From positions 71,328 to 135,327 of the forward strand of contig UQXZ01000003.1 in the NCBI GenBank assembly GCA_900545225.1: a stretch of 64,000 bases of DNA, given 5' to 3'. The position numbers and the translations under genes were made by a program. Positions 61,017 to 64,000 of this stretch are shown piece by piece. The notes beneath the pieces were generated by a model. That model ran no database searches, was not told the DNA's origin, and was given only the letters and a program-made list of their open reading frames with translations. This stretch comes from an uncultured Eubacteriales bacterium. GTDB taxonomy: Bacteria; Bacillota; Clostridia; Lachnospirales; Lachnospiraceae. Each line of letters opens with the position of its first letter. Position 1 is the first letter of the stretch.

Positions 61017-61101
61017 TTGCCCTCCATATATATAGTATGATATAATAAAAATAATAATAGTTATTATTAACGGTATATTTTTATGATACGTTAATAATAA
61101 C
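61017..61101 (+). promoter_or_regulatory. Promoter and inverted-repeat operator of the PerR-like gene
   Basis: TTGCCC (61017-61022), an 18-base spacer and TATAAT (61041-61046). Directly after it lies TAATAATAGTTATTATTA (61052-61069), a perfect inverted repeat around a 2-base centre. Overlapping it, GTTATTATTAACG (61060-61072) is complementary to CGTTAATAATAAC (61089-61101). The TTAT/ATAA-rich symmetry recalls Per/Fur boxes and the placement suits autorepression. Confidence 0.6.
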
Positions 61102-61137
61102 ATCTTTTATTTATAGACTATTATGGAGGCGATTGTT

Positions 61138-61539
61138 ATGGCAGCTGCTGTTAAACATTCAAAACAAAGAGACGCCATCGAAGCTTATTTAAAATCAACA
61201 TATGATCACCCTACTGCAGATATCGTATATCAGAATGTATCAAAGGAATTCCCAAACATCAGCCTGGGTACAATATACAGAAACCTTGCTTTCCTTGTAG
61301 ATCACGGTAAGGCAATTACGATACCTTGCAAGGATGGCTCTGTTCATTACGATGCAAATCTCAAACCACATAACCATTTTCAGTGCAACAAATGTCACGC
61401 TGTTATGGACTTTGATTTAAATGACGAAGTTGTTGAAGATGCATTTATCAATAATGCTCAGTCACATTTCTCAAAGGGTAAGATTTCAGGTCACATTACA
61501 TTCTTCCACGGAATTTGTAATAACTGCGACACTGATTAA
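61138..61539 (+). CDS. perR: Fur family regulator, PerR-like
   Basis: PerR senses peroxide through iron-catalysed oxidation of metal-binding histidines. The 133-residue protein starts at ATG 61138, eight bases after GGAGG. HPTAD near residue 29 and the segment HYDANLKPHNHFQC contain the His and Asp positions of the PerR regulatory site, and CNKC with CNNC form the structural zinc site. The recognition helix region is SLGTIYRNLAFL. Fur or Zur identity cannot be excluded, but the Asp aligning with PerR Asp85 favours PerR in an anaerobe. Confidence 0.8.
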   Translation: MAAAVKHSKQRDAIEAYLKSTYDHPTADIVYQNVSKEFPNISLGTIYRNLAFLVDHGKAITIPCKDGSVHYDANLKPHNHFQCNKCHAVMDFDLNDEVVEDAFINNAQSHFSKGKISGHITFFHGICNNCDTD

Positions 61540-61573
61540 TCAGAGATTCGTCACATAGTATTTATCATTCAAT

Positions 61574-61660
61574 AAAAAAGACTCGGATTTATACCAATCA
61601 CTAATAATCAGATTAACACTCTGACTATCCGGATGCGGTATATTACCGGGTCTGTTTTTA
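61574..61660 (+). terminator. Terminator of the PerR-like gene
   Basis: AAAAAAGACTCGG pairs with CCGGGTCTGTTTTT around a long, partly structured loop, followed by TATATTTAA. Confidence 0.65.
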
Positions 61661-61799
61661 TATTTAATAACTCTTTTGGGAAAAATTAACTAAATCCAAA
61701 TTTCACAGGACACATATTCAGGAGTTCATATCCTTTATATAAATGCTCACAAAATAATTGTGTTATAATAGCCCAAATTCTGAACCTAGGAGATTACAA

Positions 61800-62462
61800 A
61801 TGAAATTTGCCAACAATATTGTTCTGCCAATTATCCTTATGATTATGGTAATAAGCGGAGCTGTAACATTTACGGTATTTTTCACGCCTCTTTATTATCT
61901 GGATGTGAAAATACTGGATATTCCCGGTCAGTCAGGATATTCATTAGATCTGATATCCCGAAACTACGACACACTTATAAATTACATGTCTGTATTTAAC
62001 CATGGTGAGTTAGCCTTCCCGGACCTTGCCATGTCTCCAATGGGTAAAATCCATTTTGAAGAAGTAAAAAATATATTTGTTATATTACAGATTCTACTTC
62101 CAATAACCGCAGCAGTCGGTATTCCATGGAGTATATATTTATGTAGAAAGAAACATGAAAGATTCTTCTTTAAAATTGCTGGAATTATAACACTTGCCCT
62201 TCCGGTTTTCCTAGGCATATGGGCAGCCATAAACTTTGACTCCCTGTTTATAACATTTCACAAAATAGCATTTAGAAATGATTACTGGATATTCTATCCT
62301 TCCCTGGATCCTGTCATAAATATCCTTCCTGAAGAATTTTTCATGCACGCACTTATACTAATTGTAGGTATTGTTATAGGCATGGGAATACTATTTTTAG
62401 TGCTCGGAAGAAAGTACTCAAAGAAAAAAATCAAACGAAATTCTAAAAAAGCTATAAAATAA
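61800..62462 (+). CDS. TIGR01906/DUF1461-like integral membrane protein
   Basis: The 220-residue protein has four membrane helices: one at the N-terminus (VLPIILMIMVISGAVTFTVF), a loop with Tyr- and Asp-rich sequence (ISRNYDTLINYM), two central helices and a final one (ALILIVGIVIGMGILFLVLG), ending in a basic tail. This layout and the N[YF]xxLxxYM-type stretch match the TIGR01906 family of Firmicutes, function unknown. The start is ATG 61800, seven bases after AGGAG; an extended -10 TGTTATAAT lies at 61761-61769. Confidence 0.7.
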   Translation: MKFANNIVLPIILMIMVISGAVTFTVFFTPLYYLDVKILDIPGQSGYSLDLISRNYDTLINYMSVFNHGELAFPDLAMSPMGKIHFEEVKNIFVILQILLPITAAVGIPWSIYLCRKKHERFFFKIAGIITLALPVFLGIWAAINFDSLFITFHKIAFRNDYWIFYPSLDPVINILPEEFFMHALILIVGIVIGMGILFLVLGRKYSKKKIKRNSKKAIK

Positions 62463-62525
62463 CACATTTTAACGGCAAATTCAATATTTGTCAGCAAAAA
62501 AAACGCCATTGTCACCCTTTTTTCA

Positions 62526-62554
62526 TTGACGATTCTATCTGTATTTGTTAAAAT
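62526..62554 (+). promoter_or_regulatory. Probable promoter of amtB
   Basis: TTGACG (62526-62531), a 17-base spacer and TAAAAT (62549-62554). The leader to the gene is 83 bases long and ends in AAAAAAGGAGGAC. Confidence 0.55.
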
Positions 62555-62637
62555 TTATTAAATGTTTTCAGGTTACCGTTTATAAATTTTTTATTTTTTC
62601 AGGCGGCACACCTTAATAAAAAAGGAGGACAAAAAAC

Positions 62638-63891
62638 ATGGATTTTGCAAGTAATGGATTCGTGCTCATTTGTGCAGCATTAGTTTTCATTATGACACCA
62701 GGTCTTGCATTCTTCTATGGCGGTCTTGCTCGTAAGAAGAATGTCATTGACACAATGATGGCAAGTGTCGGCATCATGGGATTTTCCATATTGCTTTGGG
62801 TAGTGTTTGGTTACACATTATCATTCTCAAACGGTGGCGGCGCTAACGGAATTATCGGTGGATTCGACAACTTCTTCCTTATGGGATTAAGTCCATACGA
62901 ATCACTCGATGGCACTTCATCATCTATCTCAGTTATTACATATGTAATCTTCCAGATGATGTTCGCTATGATTACACCAGCCGTTGTAACAGGTGGTGGT
63001 GTAGGTAGAATGAGAGCGGGCGCTATGTTCGTATTCTCAATGATTTGGTCTGTATTAGTTTACTTCCCACTTGTACATATGGTATGGGGCGGTGGCTTCT
63101 TACAGGAAATGGGAGTTATCGACTTCGCCGGTGGTTTCCCAATCGAAGTAGCTACAGGTATGTCAGGTCTTGTACTTGCTGCAATGTTAGGCAAGCGTGA
63201 TGGATTCGGTAAGAAATCTTTCGAGCCGCACAACAAACCTTACGTATTCCTTGGTGCAAGTATCCTCTGGTTCGGATGGCTTGGTTTCAACGCAGGTTCA
63301 AGCCTCCATGCAGACGGTTTAGCTGCACATGCATTCTTAACAACATGTATCATTGCTGCTACAGCTCTTTGCTCATGGGCAGTTATTGATATCATCAACA
63401 CAGGAAAGCCAACACTCGTAGGTACATCTTCAGGTCTCGTTTGTGGTCTTGTTGCTGCTACTCCTACTTGTGGTTACATCCCTGTTTGGGCTGCATTCAT
63501 TATCGGTGCTGTAGTAAGCCCAATCTGCTACTACACAACAAAGGCTATCGCTAAGGGCGGTATCGACGATCCAATGTCTGTATTCGGTTGCCATGGTATG
63601 GCTGGTTTCACCGGTTGTATCGGTCTTGCACTCTTCTGCCAGGCTTCTGTTAACCCAACAGTTACTTACGGCGACGGTCTCGTATTCGGTGGCGTTCACC
63701 AGTTCGGTATCCAGATCCTTGCAACAGCAGTTGCTGCAGGATGGGCTGCTGGTATGACAGCAATCTCACTTCTTATCACAAGAATCTTCACAAAACTTCG
63801 TGTTGATCCATCAGAAGAAATTGCAGGTCTTGACATTAACCAGCACGGTGAAGATGCTTACCCAGCATTCGAGTACAAAGTTGAAGACTAA
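62638..63891 (+). CDS. amtB: Ammonium transporter AmtB with Glu in place of the first pore histidine
   Basis: Amt proteins conduct ammonium across the membrane when nitrogen is scarce. The 417 residues have about 11 helices, the FYGGLARKKN start, the Phe-gate region and the second pore histidine in FGCHGMAG (His319). The first pore histidine should sit in the DFAGG...H motif; here the sequence is DFAGGFPIEVATG, so Glu170 takes its place, as in fungal Mep1/Mep3 and some bacterial Amts. A PII gene (glnK) usually follows but is not seen in the 109 bases left. GC content and codon bias suggest high expression. Confidence 0.95.
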   Translation: MDFASNGFVLICAALVFIMTPGLAFFYGGLARKKNVIDTMMASVGIMGFSILLWVVFGYTLSFSNGGGANGIIGGFDNFFLMGLSPYESLDGTSSSISVITYVIFQMMFAMITPAVVTGGGVGRMRAGAMFVFSMIWSVLVYFPLVHMVWGGGFLQEMGVIDFAGGFPIEVATGMSGLVLAAMLGKRDGFGKKSFEPHNKPYVFLGASILWFGWLGFNAGSSLHADGLAAHAFLTTCIIAATALCSWAVIDIINTGKPTLVGTSSGLVCGLVAATPTCGYIPVWAAFIIGAVVSPICYYTTKAIAKGGIDDPMSVFGCHGMAGFTGCIGLALFCQASVNPTVTYGDGLVFGGVHQFGIQILATAVAAGWAAGMTAISLLITRIFTKLRVDPSEEIAGLDINQHGEDAYPAFEYKVED

Positions 63892-63915
63892 TTAATAAAT
63901 CAGATTTATTAATTA
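63889..63915 (+). repeat. AT-only inverted repeat at the end of amtB
   Basis: TAATTAATAAA and TTTATTAATTA form a perfect 11-bp palindrome around a 5-base loop, overlapping the amtB stop codon. It has no GC pairs, so it is weak as a terminator. Confidence 0.6.
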
Positions 63916-63945
63916 CGACTTTATAAATAAAAAACCACATCAGAG

Positions 63946-64000
63946 TGAACCGACCCCCAAAAGTTAGACCAAAAATCTAACGATTGGAGGTCGGTTTATT
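63946..64000. mobile_element. Possible IS3-family terminus or terminator hairpin at the window edge
   Basis: TGAACCGACCCCCAAAAGTT and the following AGACC resemble the terminal repeats of IS3/IS150-type elements (ctgaCCCCCAAAAGTTnGAC form). The segment also folds on itself: AACCGACC with GGTCGGTT and GTTAGA with TCTAAC, ending TTTATT, so it could terminate amtB. No transposase frame is visible within the window; the remaining sequence would decide. Confidence 0.45.

Overview
The window is a low-GC bacterial chromosome segment with dense Firmicutes gene content. Strong AAGGAGG-type ribosome binding sites, an N-terminally extended L27, a long-form HPF, HprK, WhiA, NifJ, a Flp1-type Tad pilus locus and a ThrH-based serine pathway all fit an anaerobic Clostridia of the Lachnospiraceae type. 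I lean towards a Lachnospira/Eubacterium eligens-like organism, but the species is a guess. About four fifths of the genes lie on the minus strand, so that strand is probably the leading strand here. No tRNA, rRNA or CRISPR array was seen.

Layout. 0-5.2 kb: protein synthesis and export, with a catalytically dead ABC-ATPase-like gene, prfB, secA and hpf, all minus. 5.2-6.6 kb: a gene-poor AT-rich stretch holding a tight cluster of DnaA-box-like 9-mers, then a FabG-like reductase. 6.8-14.2 kb: metal handling (a CDF exporter, a CopA copper ATPase carrying a CopZ-like domain behind its own internal Shine-Dalgarno, and two COG0523 GTPases, one very His-rich) interrupted by rplU-rpmA. 14.5-17.3 kb: aroA and citrate synthase. 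17.5-21.1 kb: the cvpA-hprK-murB-whiA operon. 21.4-26.6 kb: two membrane proteins of unknown role, aconitase and a HIT protein.

26.7-36.1 kb: a complete Tad/Flp pilus locus in the order TadZ-like, TadA, TadB, TadC, Flp1 pilin, a DUF5702-like protein, a TadE-like pseudopilin with a Cys/His-rich tail, a prepilin peptidase, a second TadE-like protein and an FHA protein. Two adjacent genes here have no ATG, GTG or TTG at the correct N-terminus and seem to start at AUA behind good ribosome binding sites. An AraC regulator diverges from the locus.

37-50 kb: hemW, a zinc-ribbon protein, thrH facing serC-serA (a full serine pathway), leuB-ilvD-ilvB (branched-chain amino acids), and aroC-tgt-yajC. 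50-64 kb: an SGNH hydrolase, an Rrf2 regulator without cysteines, a DnaK paralogue, nifJ, a small unknown protein, pgi, mtnN, murG, a PerR-like regulator with a large operator-like inverted repeat, a TIGR01906 membrane protein, and amtB with Glu in place of the first pore histidine. The window ends in a sequence resembling an IS3-family terminus.

Together the genes describe an anaerobe that makes acetyl-CoA with NifJ, has the citrate synthase and aconitase steps towards 2-oxoglutarate, makes its own serine, branched-chain and aromatic amino acids, and builds a Tad pilus. No unmistakable new defence or mobile system was found. The best leads are the DnaA-box cluster, the nested CopZ start, the AUA starts in the tad locus, the zinc-module pseudopilin and the inactive ABC-like protein after prfB.
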